Shown: piece by piece, positions 18,126 through 26,449 of the stretch
Numbering within the stretch: position 1 is the stretch's first letter
Layout: every line of letters begins with the position of its first letter
From: Reinekea sp. G2M2-21
GTDB taxonomy: Bacteria; Pseudomonadota; Gammaproteobacteria; Pseudomonadales; Natronospirillaceae
Assembly (NCBI RefSeq): GCF_015687175.1
Contig: NZ_JADPQG010000001.1
Coordinates: forward strand, 992,001 to 1,056,000
Length of the DNA stretch: 64,000 bases
Direction: 5' to 3'
Translations under genes and position numbers: made by a program
The notes under the pieces: generated by a model
Database searches by the model: none
What the model saw: the letters and a program-made list of their open reading frames with translations, nothing else
Told to the model about the DNA's origin: nothing

Positions 18126-18773
18126 ATGCAGCATCTTTTGTTTTTAGGTGATTCCGTTACCGATTGTCAGCGCAAACGTTCCGCGCGTCATGCGAATACA
18201 AGTGCCGCATTGGGTAAGGGTTGGGTTTATTATGTCCATCATAAATTGGTGGCAAAATCCGATCAGTTAACCGTCTGGAATCGGGGCTTCGCTGGCAGTT
18301 TAACTCATGAAATGAACCAACAGAACCACTGGTGGCCTCTGTCAGATGAGGCCTCGATGACTGTCGATATTGCAACCGTCATGATTGGTATTAACGATAT
18401 TTGGCACCCGATCTGGAAATCCCGTCCGCATGACATTTCAACAGCGCTGAACAGTTTTCGCTCGCTGCTGCAAGCGGTTACTACTCGTAGTGAACACACA
18501 GTCGTATGCGAACCGATCGCGTTGCCTTGTGGAGAAGTGACGCCGACTTGGTGGGAACCTCTGCGCCGATTGACCGATGGTCAGCGCGACATCTGTCGTG
18601 AACTTGGTTGTCACTGGCTTGAGCTTCAGGAGCCGTTGTTAAAAGATTCTCATGGACGTTTTCAGGACTACCTGCATGATGGCGTTCACCCGACGGATCT
18701 GGGGCATCGTTGGTTATCGTTAAAGTGGCTTAATTTTATTCGTGATCAACAGCTTTTACCGACTCTGTTTTAA
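18126..18773 (+). CDS. SGNH/GDSL-family hydrolase
   Basis: A 215-residue single-domain esterase-like protein. Block I FLGDSVTDC gives the nucleophilic Ser, block III GINDIW gives the conserved Gly/Asn, and block V DGVHPTDLGH gives the Asp-His pair, so the catalytic set is complete. There is no signal peptide, so it is probably cytoplasmic. ATG 18126 has AAAGGGA 5 nt upstream; a TTG at 18111 in the same frame is less likely. The substrate is unknown (carbohydrate or lipid esters are typical of this subgroup). Confidence 0.88.
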   Translation: MQHLLFLGDSVTDCQRKRSARHANTSAALGKGWVYYVHHKLVAKSDQLTVWNRGFAGSLTHEMNQQNHWWPLSDEASMTVDIATVMIGINDIWHPIWKSRPHDISTALNSFRSLLQAVTTRSEHTVVCEPIALPCGEVTPTWWEPLRRLTDGQRDICRELGCHWLELQEPLLKDSHGRFQDYLHDGVHPTDLGHRWLSLKWLNFIRDQQLLPTLF

Positions 18774-18784
18774 ATTTCAAAGGC

Positions 18785-18808
18785 AAAAAAAACCGCCCGA
18801 TGGGCGGT
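18785..18808 (-). terminator. Rho-independent terminator (minus strand)
   Basis: Read on the minus strand, ACCGCCC-ATC-GGGCGGT is followed by a run of eight T. It ends the YeeE/YedE pair. Confidence 0.85.
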
Positions 18809-18825
18809 GTGTACCATACTCAGTA

Positions 18826-19299
18826 TTAGCCGACGCAGGCTTCATCAACCTTATGTTTGATGTGTCGGGCAGCTTCAACACGAGCCACCACCCACTTGGT
18901 GCCAAAGGTACCGATGACGTAGGCCGCGACGACATAAACGATGTCGGCATTAATAAAGCTTAAGGACGTGAGCATCGGACCTGGGCAATAACCCGCAAGG
19001 CCCCAACCAATACCAAACAGAACACCCCCGATGATGATTTTGCGATCGATTTCGGTTTTAGCCGGTACTTTAAATAATTCCGCCAGAATGGGTCTTTCAC
19101 GATGCAAAATTAACGGTGTTGCAATGGCATTGACGAGCAGACCGCCACCCATGACAAACGCCAGGGAGGGGTCCCATTGACCGAAGAAGTTCAGAAAGTT
19201 AACTACTTTCGCCGGGTCGATCATCTGGGCAACAGAAAGCCCCAAGCCAAAAAGCGTACCCGCGATCAGCGCAAACAGCAGACGTTGAAATTGAATCAT
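18826..19299 (-). CDS. YeeE/YedE-type sulfur transporter, second half (DUF6691, PmpB-like)
   Basis: A 157-residue membrane protein corresponding to the C-terminal half of YeeE/YedE transporters. The family signature GIGWGLAGYCPGPML carries the conserved Cys used for passing sulfur, and four or five hydrophobic helices are visible. It lies 3 bp downstream of its partner half, so both halves are probably made together as a split two-subunit transporter for thiosulfate or another reduced-sulfur compound. A terminator follows. Confidence 0.87.
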   Translation of the reverse strand: MIQFQRLLFALIAGTLFGLGLSVAQMIDPAKVVNFLNFFGQWDPSLAFVMGGGLLVNAIATPLILHRERPILAELFKVPAKTEIDRKIIIGGVLFGIGWGLAGYCPGPMLTSLSFINADIVYVVAAYVIGTFGTKWVVARVEAARHIKHKVDEACVG

Positions 19300-19302
19300 C
19301 GT

Positions 19303-19758
19303 TCAGGCTCCTATCAACTGGCGAACAATAAATACGGTTAGCGCACCGGAGGCCATAAAACTTAATGTGGCTGCCAACGAACGGGGGCTACGACGTGCTA
19401 ATCCGCAGATACCGTGTCCTGAGGTACAACCGGTGCCGATGGTGGTACCTACACCAACCAATAAACCGGCAATGATCAGCACCGGCGTTGTGCTGACCGA
19501 TTGAATGTGATCTATTCCCATGAAAAGGCCGTCCGTGCTGTCTCCGCTCAGCCATTGGTAAGCAAACCCGCCTAAGACCAGACCCAAAACGAACATAGTT
19601 CGCCACGCTATGTCGCCTAGTTCTGGGTAAATAATACCCCCGGCAATACCCGATACCCCGGCAATACGACCTTTAACCAGTAACAACAGGGCAGCAGACA
19701 GGCCGATCAGGGCACCACCCACGGTGGCCGCGATCGGCGTAAAGTTAACAATTTCCAT
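19303..19758 (-). CDS. YeeE/YedE-type sulfur transporter, first half (PmpA-like)
   Basis: A 151-residue membrane protein with the YeeE/YedE signature [20 protein letters not shown], including the conserved Cys pair, and helices at about residues 11-30, 51-70, 90-108 and 125-145. It is first in a two-gene unit with the DUF6691 half. Two copies of a palindromic AT-rich element stand immediately upstream, as also seen before the MBL gene at 24.4 kb. Role inferred: import of thiosulfate or persulfide sulfur linked to sulfide detoxification. Confidence 0.87.
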   Translation of the reverse strand: MEIVNFTPIAATVGGALIGLSAALLLLVKGRIAGVSGIAGGIIYPELGDIAWRTMFVLGLVLGGFAYQWLSGDSTDGLFMGIDHIQSVSTTPVLIIAGLLVGVGTTIGTGCTSGHGICGLARRSPRSLAATLSFMASGALTVFIVRQLIGA

Positions 19759-19769
19759 TAGTTCCTCAT

Positions 19770-19802
19770 TTAGGATTTTCTAATATAAGACTTTCCTAAT
19801 AT
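19770..19802 (-). promoter_or_regulatory. Two tandem operator-like palindromes upstream of the YeeE/YedE pair
   Basis: Read on the minus strand, the region contains ATATTAG-GAAAGT-CTTA (19786-19802) and ATATTAG-AAAATC-CTAA (19770-19786), abutting copies of the pattern ATATTAG-N6-CTAA. The same pattern recurs at 24354-24370 before the MBL gene. They resemble operators of ArsR-type sulfur sensors (BigR/SqrR); that link is an inference, and no such regulator gene is in the window. Confidence 0.7.
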
Positions 19803-20075
19803 TATTGATTTGTATCAGTTTTGCAAGAGGACGGAGGCAACTAATTTCGCGAAACTTAGAATATTATTGAATGATCTTAGACTTGCTTTTTATTGTGGAT
19901 GATTCATTTGCCTGCTAACGGTGTACCAAAGTTTGGCCTTTATTGTTGCGATAGCTGTTTGACAATGCCTTGCAAAACATCTTGATGTCATTGGCAAAAA
20001 CTCGCCGGAAACACTTCAGCCCCTGTCGATGTTCAGGCTCACGCAAGCACATCGACTTTTGGTGATTGTTTTGGT
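19803..20075. other. Gene-free stretch
   Basis: About 270 bp between the operators of the YeeE/YedE pair and the 3' end of the receiver-like gene on the same strand. I see no convincing open frame, terminator or RNA gene in it. Confidence 0.5.
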
Positions 20076-21281
20076 TCAGAAAAGTTCAAACAATTCGTCC
20101 GTCGTTTGTTCATTTTCAATTTTTTCCGGCAGAGGACTGGACATGATTCGCTGTATTTCGAGTTGCTTTTCCAGTAGTTCCAGCAAGACCCGGTTAGTGG
20201 ACTCCAGGGTCAGCTGGTGTTCGGCACTGCGTTCACCCATCTGCTCGGCTTGCTGAATGAGAGACTCAACACTGGAAATGAAGAAGTCTTCCTGATCATC
20301 TTCCAAACCCAGGGTCGGCAAGGCGATGATGATCTTCTGCAAGAAATTCGATAGCCCATCCCGGTGTTGTTTGTTGTCTGTTTTCATGGATTGACAGACG
20401 TGTTCAATAGAAGGTTGCAGAGACTGAATGGCTTCGGTCATCAGCGTTGTCTGTTCCTGAACTCGTTTTTCTTCGTATAAAGAGTGAATACGGATGTTGG
20501 AAGAACTGAGTAGTGTTGGTAACAAGTCTTTAATGCGTCCGTATTTATCGGGTTCACGCAACGGCATATTTTTTATTAAAACTGCGATATTCGGCCAGTT
20601 CATTTGGGTTCGAATACCAAAGTCGACAAATCGGTCTTGTTGATGAATCGATTGCATCAAGTCTCGCTCAAGTTCTGCGACCGTTCCCGTAGATGAAAAG
20701 AAATGCCACTGTGCCTCTTCGTGAATCCCAACAACGACTTTCAACTTGAACAGCGCGCAGAACTTTATGACTTCTGTGGCAATAACGTCACGACTTTCGA
20801 AGCGGTGACAGCGTTCGATGAAGTTAATAGCATTGCCAAGTTCACTCGACGTAGTTAACGCTTCTGCGACCAGGTTGCTCGCCTGAGCTTTTTCTTCTTC
20901 CAGCTGTAACCGAAGTCGGTTGCCTTCAAGTTCATGATTGATCAACGCGACAATGTAGTCGATATCAAATTCTGATATGTATTCATCGGCGCCAACCTGG
21001 AACGTTTGCACGCGTTCTTTTTTGCTGTGTTTATCAGCAAGTATAAAAATGGGGATCATTTGTTGATTTTGCAGAAGGCGCATGCGAGTACAGAAATCAA
21101 AAGCGTTTCCATCTTCCAGATGATTTTGAGCAATGATAATTTCAGGTTGTTCTTCATTGCACCGCTGGGCCGCATCAAAGTACGATGTCACCAGAGTCAC
21201 ATGCACACAGTCTGAAAGCTTGTCCGCCAACATATTCATTTGGTCTGTCAGCATTTCGGAATGCACGATTAGCATTGTCAT
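20076..21281 (-). CDS. Degenerate response-regulator-like protein (pseudo-receiver)
   Basis: A 401-residue soluble protein. Residues 1-120 read as a receiver fold (MLIVHSE, EIIIAQNHLEDG, PIFILAD, GADEYISE), but Gln52 stands where the phosphoacceptor Asp should be, the strand-4 Thr is Ala82, and the strand-5 Lys is Ser103. A coiled-coil helix (about 120-145), a GAF-like middle region (about 165-275) and a helical C-terminus with repeated Glu/Gln follow. There is no DNA-binding or enzymatic output domain that I recognise. It is divergent from rarD. It probably signals by protein contact rather than phosphorylation. Confidence 0.7.
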   Translation of the reverse strand: MTMLIVHSEMLTDQMNMLADKLSDCVHVTLVTSYFDAAQRCNEEQPEIIIAQNHLEDGNAFDFCTRMRLLQNQQMIPIFILADKHSKKERVQTFQVGADEYISEFDIDYIVALINHELEGNRLRLQLEEEKAQASNLVAEALTTSSELGNAINFIERCHRFESRDVIATEVIKFCALFKLKVVVGIHEEAQWHFFSSTGTVAELERDLMQSIHQQDRFVDFGIRTQMNWPNIAVLIKNMPLREPDKYGRIKDLLPTLLSSSNIRIHSLYEEKRVQEQTTLMTEAIQSLQPSIEHVCQSMKTDNKQHRDGLSNFLQKIIIALPTLGLEDDQEDFFISSVESLIQQAEQMGERSAEHQLTLESTNRVLLELLEKQLEIQRIMSSPLPEKIENEQTTDELFELF

Positions 21282-21363
21282 AGCACTATTTTCCTAGATA
21301 CACCTGTCATTTGTTCATGATAGAAGATAACTGATCATTTTGCCTAACTGCTCTGGAGTAATT

Positions 21364-22239
21364 ATGAGAGGCTTGTTGTACGCCGTCGGTGCCTACGCCA
21401 TATGGGGTTGTTTTCCTTTATTTTTCAATATGTTAGGCGGCGTTCCAGCTATGACTGTACTGGCCTACCGGATACTGTTTGCCTGTATTTTTGCGCTGCT
21501 CTTGATCGTGATCAGTCGGAACCTGAGACCTTTGCGACAGTTGATTCGGCAGAAAAAAATTCTGCTGTGGAGCTTGCTTGCCTCGGTTTTAATCAGTTTG
21601 AACTGGTTCGTTTTTATCTGGGCTGTAGGGCAACATCGGGTCCTGGAAACCAGTTTGGGGTATTTTATTACGCCGCTGGTCAGTCTGCTGTTGGGGCGGA
21701 TTATGTTAAAAGAATCGATAAACCTGAATCAGGCCACTGCCGGAGTCATTGCGACGATAGCCATTCTCTTTGAACTGTTTGCTTTGGGTGGTGTGCCCTG
21801 GATTTCGATCGTGCTCGCCGGCAGCTTTGGATTATACGGATTGGTACGCAAAATCCAGCCGATGGAAAGCTTGCTGGGACTCACACTGGAGACACTTTGG
21901 GTGGTGCCGGTTGCCTTGGTATTCGTCCTAAATGAAGCATTCATTGCAAATATTCATTATTCGTTGAGTGATTACTCCTTGTTGATTTTTTCGGGCGTAC
22001 TAACAGCAATCCCTTTACTGCTTTTCGCAGTTTCGGTTCGGCAGCTGAATCTGGTCGTTGCTGGTTTTATCATGTACCTGAATCCGATGATGCAGTTCAT
22101 GACCGCGGTTTGGATTCTGGGTGAGGCGGTACCAGTACAGCGCTATGTCACCTTTGTCCTTGTCTGGATTGCGATGGTCTTTTTTATCTGGGGACTGGTC
22201 CAAAAACACAGAGCTACGTTGGCGTTTGTCGTGAAATAA
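21364..22239 (+). CDS. rarD: EamA-family transporter RarD
   Basis: A 291-residue ten-helix membrane protein. The N-terminal GLLYAVGAYAIWGCFPLFF and the NWFVFIWAVGQHRVLETSLGY region are typical of RarD, a DMT-superfamily member annotated for chloramphenicol sensitivity but with unknown natural substrate. ATG 21364 has GGAG 5 nt upstream; a start at 21340 in the same frame is less likely. It converges with the SulP gene, with 9 bp between stops. Confidence 0.9.
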   Translation: MRGLLYAVGAYAIWGCFPLFFNMLGGVPAMTVLAYRILFACIFALLLIVISRNLRPLRQLIRQKKILLWSLLASVLISLNWFVFIWAVGQHRVLETSLGYFITPLVSLLLGRIMLKESINLNQATAGVIATIAILFELFALGGVPWISIVLAGSFGLYGLVRKIQPMESLLGLTLETLWVVPVALVFVLNEAFIANIHYSLSDYSLLIFSGVLTAIPLLLFAVSVRQLNLVVAGFIMYLNPMMQFMTAVWILGEAVPVQRYVTFVLVWIAMVFFIWGLVQKHRATLAFVVK

Positions 22240-22248
22240 AACAATTCT

Positions 22249-23853
22249 TCAAAGCGCGTCGTCTTCCGCAGACAAGGTGAGTCGGATAGTTTTGGTACTC
22301 CAGGGCAGGCGGACCCCTAAATTATGGGCTAGCGCTTTCAGAGACGGTGAAGCCCCAGTGATTTCAATGCGGATATCCCGAAAGCTGCAGTGTTCTGCGA
22401 TCGTCAGCAGGGCTTGTACGGCTGCGACTCGACAATGATGAGCATGACTGAGATCCAGAGTCACCATCTCGGTTTCCGGCCGCAAATGTGGGTCCAACCG
22501 ATCCGGCAATTGCCGCGCGGCGGCAAAATACAGGCTGCCGGAAACCTGAATTAATTGATGGGAAGCAGGCGCATCCTCAAGCATTGGACGAAGTTGACCA
22601 TCGGGGTGTACGTCGTAAACCTCAATGTTGGTTTGTGAGGCCTGAAATAGAAATAAAACAATGCCCAACGCGGTACCCAACAATATGGCCTCGTGAAAAT
22701 TCAGGATCAGGGTACTGCCCAGTGTAATCAAAAACAGAGTTCTCGTTTGACTGTTGCCCGAGATCATTTGTCGAATTCCCTTGGGTTTTAGCATTGAAAT
22801 AGCGGTTGCGATCAATAACCCCGAAATCACCGGTTGCGGAATTGCACGAATAGCGTGAGCACCAAACAAGACGATGGGTACTACAATTAAGGCTGCTAAA
22901 AACGGCGCCCAACGCGAGTTTGCGCCACCAATATCCAACAACACTGAGCGGGTAAGGGACGTGCTCGCTGGGAAGCAGCCCATTAAACTTCCGGCAATAT
23001 TCGCCAAACCCTGACTGCGCAATTCAGAGCGTAAAAAATGAGGTTCATTACGGTTGCGCAATGTGACGATCAGCTCCAGAGAACCGATAAAAGCAACTGC
23101 AAACCCGGGTACAATAAGCGCCTGGAACATCGACCAGGTGGGCAGCATTTTGTTGATCGAAGGCCAACCATCTTCAATGAACGTACTGTCCCCAAGGGTG
23201 ACCCAGTGTTGGCTGAAAGGGGTGAGCTGAAACCAGACCAGCATGATACTGATCAGCAAAATCACGAGTGGGATAGGCAGTTTGGGATAGAAACGGTTTC
23301 CGACCACAACGGAGATCAGTGCGAATAAACCAAGCCCTAAGCTGGAAAAACTCAATGCCTCCCAAGGGTAAAAAGCCAACTGGCGCAGTTCATCGATGAC
23401 ATTGTCGACGTGGCGAAATGGCGCGCCTAGCAGCTCGTCGATCTGCATTAATGCAATAATGATCGCGGCCCCGGTTGCGAAACCGACCATGACCGCTTCA
23501 GGGACGAAATCGAAAATTCGCTCGCCGCGCATCAAGACGATGATCAGCCTGGCGACTCCTGCTAAAAAGGCCAGCGTTGCCATGGCTGTTAATAGTAGTT
23601 CCGGTTGTCCGGCCCAAGGTGATAGAGAAGTTAGGATGATCAGCCCGGTCGTATTGGTTGGGCCAACGGTGACGCCAGCACTTCGACCGAACAGGGCGGC
23701 AATCATGCCAGGAATAGCAGCCGTCACCAGGCCATACATGGGGGGTAAGCCAGAAAGCATGGCGTAAGCGAGACATTGCGGAATTCCGACGAGCGCCACT
23801 AAAAAGCCAGCGTTAATATCGCTGGCTTTCGGTAGCAAGTTAGACCGCTGCAT
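22249..23853 (-). CDS. SulP-family anion transporter with STAS domain
   Basis: A 534-residue protein. The N-terminal motif of SulP carriers (GIPQCLAYAMLSGLPPMYGL) and about a dozen hydrophobic helices are followed by a C-terminal STAS domain (about residues 430-525; MVTLDLSHAHHCRVAAVQALL). It lies 7 bp downstream of the rhodanese-like gene in the same unit, next to a persulfide-dioxygenase-like gene, which favours sulfate or sulfite as the anion. That assignment rests on context; bicarbonate cannot be excluded. Confidence 0.88.
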   Translation of the reverse strand: MQRSNLLPKASDINAGFLVALVGIPQCLAYAMLSGLPPMYGLVTAAIPGMIAALFGRSAGVTVGPTNTTGLIILTSLSPWAGQPELLLTAMATLAFLAGVARLIIVLMRGERIFDFVPEAVMVGFATGAAIIIALMQIDELLGAPFRHVDNVIDELRQLAFYPWEALSFSSLGLGLFALISVVVGNRFYPKLPIPLVILLISIMLVWFQLTPFSQHWVTLGDSTFIEDGWPSINKMLPTWSMFQALIVPGFAVAFIGSLELIVTLRNRNEPHFLRSELRSQGLANIAGSLMGCFPASTSLTRSVLLDIGGANSRWAPFLAALIVVPIVLFGAHAIRAIPQPVISGLLIATAISMLKPKGIRQMISGNSQTRTLFLITLGSTLILNFHEAILLGTALGIVLFLFQASQTNIEVYDVHPDGQLRPMLEDAPASHQLIQVSGSLYFAAARQLPDRLDPHLRPETEMVTLDLSHAHHCRVAAVQALLTIAEHCSFRDIRIEITGASPSLKALAHNLGVRLPWSTKTIRLTLSAEDDAL

Positions 23854-23859
23854 GGACGA

Positions 23860-24186
23860 TCAGGCAGTGGCAGCGTTATACAAGATTGAGCTGCGGTTGC
23901 CGGAACGGCAATAAGCCAAGACTTTCTTTCCGTCTGCATTGAGTTGTTTCACGGTGCTTACGTAGTCTTCGGTAAAATTTGGTCCGTTCATGGGCAGGTA
24001 AACGAATTCCAGGCCTTTTTCCTGTGCAGCACTGGCAATGGTGTCACTGGGAATTTGATCGAAGGACTCCCCATCCGGTCGGTTACAAACGATGACTTGG
24101 AAACCCTGTTCAGAAGCCTGGGCAACCTGAGTTTCATCGATCTGAGGGCTAACCCAGTAGTTTTCGGCGATTTGTGTCCAACTCAT
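23860..24186 (-). CDS. TIGR01244-type sulfur transferase (rhodanese-like loop)
   Basis: A 108-residue protein of the family often fused or linked to persulfide dioxygenases (the Blh N-terminal domain). The active loop YCRSGNRSS near residue 97 has the CRSGxR pattern of rhodaneses. The start is set at MSWTQIAENYW, where homology begins; the frame is open 14 codons further upstream. It is divergent from the MBL gene and cotranscribed with the SulP carrier. Inferred role: moving sulfane sulfur between thiosulfate, glutathione persulfide and acceptors. Confidence 0.85.
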   Translation of the reverse strand: MSWTQIAENYWVSPQIDETQVAQASEQGFQVIVCNRPDGESFDQIPSDTIASAAQEKGLEFVYLPMNGPNFTEDYVSTVKQLNADGKKVLAYCRSGNRSSILYNAATA

Positions 24187-24287
24187 AAATATTTCTCCGC
24201 TGATATTGGGCGATTTGAACTGCATCATAAGAAATCACTGTTCAATTGAACAGTTTAGCTTACGCAAATCCTTACGGTTGAATTCGT

Positions 24288-24306
24288 ATATTAGGATATT
24301 CGAATA
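24288..24306. promoter_or_regulatory. Operator-like palindrome, distal copy
   Basis: ATATTAG-GATATT-CGAATA fits the pattern found before the YeeE/YedE pair, less perfectly on the right side, and includes the palindrome TATTCGAATA. It lies in the divergent region between the rhodanese-like gene and the MBL gene and may serve the minus-strand unit. Confidence 0.5.
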
Positions 24307-24342
24307 AAGACTTGCTTATCGCGAAATCGAATTATATTATAA

Positions 24343-24370
24343 CTAAATCTAATTTAGTAATTTCTAATAT
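24343..24370. promoter_or_regulatory. Operator-like palindromes upstream of the MBL gene
   Basis: CTAAAT-CTA-ATTTAG (24343-24357) overlaps TTAG-TAATTT-CTAATAT (24354-24370). The second, read in reverse, is ATATTAG-N6-CTAA as upstream of the YeeE/YedE pair. A repressor bound here would cover the likely promoter of the MBL gene 25-50 bp before its ATG. Confidence 0.68.
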
Positions 24371-24394
24371 AAGGTATTTGAGTGGAGAGATTTC

Positions 24395-25264
24395 ATGAAA
24401 CCAATAGCCACAGTGAAAACGTTTTTCGACCCTGCAACCTTCACCTACACCCATGTGATGCATGATGCCGACAGTCGTAAAGCACTGATCGTCGACTCGG
24501 TTCTGGATTATGATCCGAAATCCGGTCGTACTGCCACAGCTTCAGCCGACGAAGTCATTGCCTATGTGGGAGAGCAAGATTTGACGGTGGAATGGATCGT
24601 TGAAACCCATGTGCACGCCGACCATTTATCTGCGGCACCATACCTGAAAGCAAAATTAGGGGGTAAAACTGCCATTGGCAGTCATATCAATGCGGTACAG
24701 AAGACATTTAAGACTATTTTCAATGTCGAAGATGAGTTCAGAACCGATGGTTCACAATTTGATCGCTTATTTAGTGACAACGATACTTTTCAGGTCGGTG
24801 CGTTAACCGTGACCGTGATGCACACACCAGGACACACACCAGCCTGTTCGACTTATGTCGTGGACAACGAACATGCCTTCGTCGGCGACACGATATTTAT
24901 GCCTGATCAGGGTACGGCGAGATGCGACTTCCCAGGCGGTGACGCAACAGTTTTGTTTAATTCTGTAAAGCGGATACTAAGTCTGCCAGATTCGACTAAA
25001 CTCTATATGTGTCATGATTATGGTCCCAATGGTCGAGAGTACCAATATCTGACCACGGTGAAGGAAGAACGCGAGCGCAACATTCATGTTAACGAGAAAG
25101 TAAGCGTTGATGAATTTGTAAAAATGCGCAGCGAACGTGATGCAACGTTGGATATGCCTACGCTCATTTTGCCTTCTGTGCAGATTAATATGCGAGCTGG
25201 TGAAATGCCGCCAGCAGAGCGAAATGGAACCGCCTATATTAAAGTTCCATTGAATGCGCTGTAA
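24395..25264 (+). CDS. MBL-fold persulfide-dioxygenase-like hydrolase
   Basis: A 289-residue metallo-beta-lactamase-fold protein. Metal ligands are visible in ETHVHADHLSA (H72, H74, D76, H77), in the HTPGHTPAC segment and in FVGDTIF. The ARCDFPGGDA stretch is characteristic of the ETHE1/Blh persulfide dioxygenase branch, which uses iron to oxidise glutathione persulfide to sulfite. It has its own promoter region with operator palindromes and is divergent from the rhodanese-like/SulP pair. It is the probable core enzyme of the sulfide-detoxification set. Confidence 0.9.
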   Translation: MKPIATVKTFFDPATFTYTHVMHDADSRKALIVDSVLDYDPKSGRTATASADEVIAYVGEQDLTVEWIVETHVHADHLSAAPYLKAKLGGKTAIGSHINAVQKTFKTIFNVEDEFRTDGSQFDRLFSDNDTFQVGALTVTVMHTPGHTPACSTYVVDNEHAFVGDTIFMPDQGTARCDFPGGDATVLFNSVKRILSLPDSTKLYMCHDYGPNGREYQYLTTVKEERERNIHVNEKVSVDEFVKMRSERDATLDMPTLILPSVQINMRAGEMPPAERNGTAYIKVPLNAL

Positions 25265-25337
25265 CGATTTTGAGGCAAAACCTCAAGACGGGCGATTAAA
25301 AGCCCAGCAATACCCCTGGACGTAAGCAGGATGAATA

Positions 25338-25363
25338 AAGCCCGGATATGTTCCGGGCTTTTT
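25338..25363 (+). terminator. Rho-independent terminator after the MBL gene
   Basis: AAGCCCGGA (25338-25346), loop TATGT, TCCGGGCTT (25352-25360), continuing as a T run. Confidence 0.87.
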
Positions 25364-25377
25364 GCTGCTGGTAATAT

Positions 25378-25406
25378 AAAAAAGGCCGACAGAAGATGCC
25401 GGCTTA
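25378..25406 (-). terminator. Possible terminator of the lipoprotein gene
   Basis: On the minus strand GCCG and CGGC can pair across an 11-nt loop and are followed by CTTTTTT. The stem is short and contains a bulge, so the call is weak. Confidence 0.35.
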
Positions 25407-25441
25407 GTGCGTAGCAGTTTTTGTTATTGTTTTTGTTATTT

Positions 25442-26317
25442 TTAAAAACCCAGTTCCGACCAAGTGCGGTAGCGACTGTAGCTGTTGCTGTCCGTACGGG
25501 TGACGCCTTGACTGTCGAACTCCAGCGTGACGTCATAGTCGAATTGTTTGAATCTGATCTTTCCGGCGTGTGGATGATCCATGCCGAGATAAATATGGAC
25601 GTCGTTGCGAGTGGTCATGGTGACCTGTTGAATGTCGACACCATCGTCCAACACCACGGTGCTTGAACCGTCGTAAGTAAAGTCGCTGGCGGATAACGTA
25701 CTGGCTTCGAAATTCATGCCGCTGTGGCTGATGAATTTCCCGTTGTAATCAATCTGCACGCTTCCGGTTAACTCGGCTTCGATAGAGCTGACTTCGTGTT
25801 CCCAGTCATCATACCAACCGGTGACGTCGTAATTGACATTGCTGTTGACCAGATGAAAGCTGCCTTGACTGACAACTTCGCAGTCATTTGCTTTCGCATT
25901 CATGGTTAGTTCTACAAAGGTGTAACCATCGTCGTAGCTGGTTGTGTTGGCTTCAGCTTCGGTTTGGGTGTAGCCGCCGTAGTCACAGTCCCAGTTGTCA
26001 AATAGGTAGGCATAGGTTGTTTCGGTAATCAACGCACGGCTCAGGTTGCGAGTACGAGGTGTGGTGTAACTGTCTGGGTTAATGACCATATAGGGACTTT
26101 CTGCTGTCAGTACGAAAGGAATTAGTGCTGCATCGACTAGGAATTTGGTCGAGTAATCAGTAATGTTATTCGCGTAAGTAACTTCCGTGTCGACATAGGC
26201 CTCATGCTCGTGACTTACTTCCACATAACAACCTGTGAGGGTGAGTGCAGCAATGCTCATGGCGCTGATTTGTTTCAATAGCATTGCTAAATTTGATTTG
26301 GTTTTTACGTTGCACAT
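25442..26317 (-). CDS. Putative lipoprotein of unknown function
   Basis: A 291-residue protein. A basic N-terminus and hydrophobic stretch end in the lipobox LTGC (Cys at about residue 30), so it should be lipid-anchored, probably at the outer membrane. The mature part is rich in Asp, Tyr, Thr and Ser with few Lys, predicted mostly beta, and has one Cys pair (DCDYGG and ANDCEVV). I recognise no domain. ATG 26317 is chosen because AAGGAG stands 7 nt upstream; the frame is open 10 codons further. It appears to be a single-gene unit. Confidence 0.75.
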   Translation of the reverse strand: MCNVKTKSNLAMLLKQISAMSIAALTLTGCYVEVSHEHEAYVDTEVTYANNITDYSTKFLVDAALIPFVLTAESPYMVINPDSYTTPRTRNLSRALITETTYAYLFDNWDCDYGGYTQTEAEANTTSYDDGYTFVELTMNAKANDCEVVSQGSFHLVNSNVNYDVTGWYDDWEHEVSSIEAELTGSVQIDYNGKFISHSGMNFEASTLSASDFTYDGSSTVVLDDGVDIQQVTMTTRNDVHIYLGMDHPHAGKIRFKQFDYDVTLEFDSQGVTRTDSNSYSRYRTWSELGF

Positions 26318-26449
26318 AGTGGCTCTCCTTTTGAGAGTACTATGCAATAGTCAGACTGAATGAAGTCTGAATAGCCGGGAAGGTTGATAAAAATGAATAC
26401 GAGAGTAGGGATGTTTCGTTCAGCTTGCGTTCAGTTAAATCGAATCAGG

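Noticed and set aside
18826-19758. A frameshift splitting one YeeE/YedE gene into two
   Set aside because: Separate half-length YeeE/YedE subunits with this order are a known arrangement, both halves have normal ends, and the 3-bp gap looks like an ordinary gene junction.
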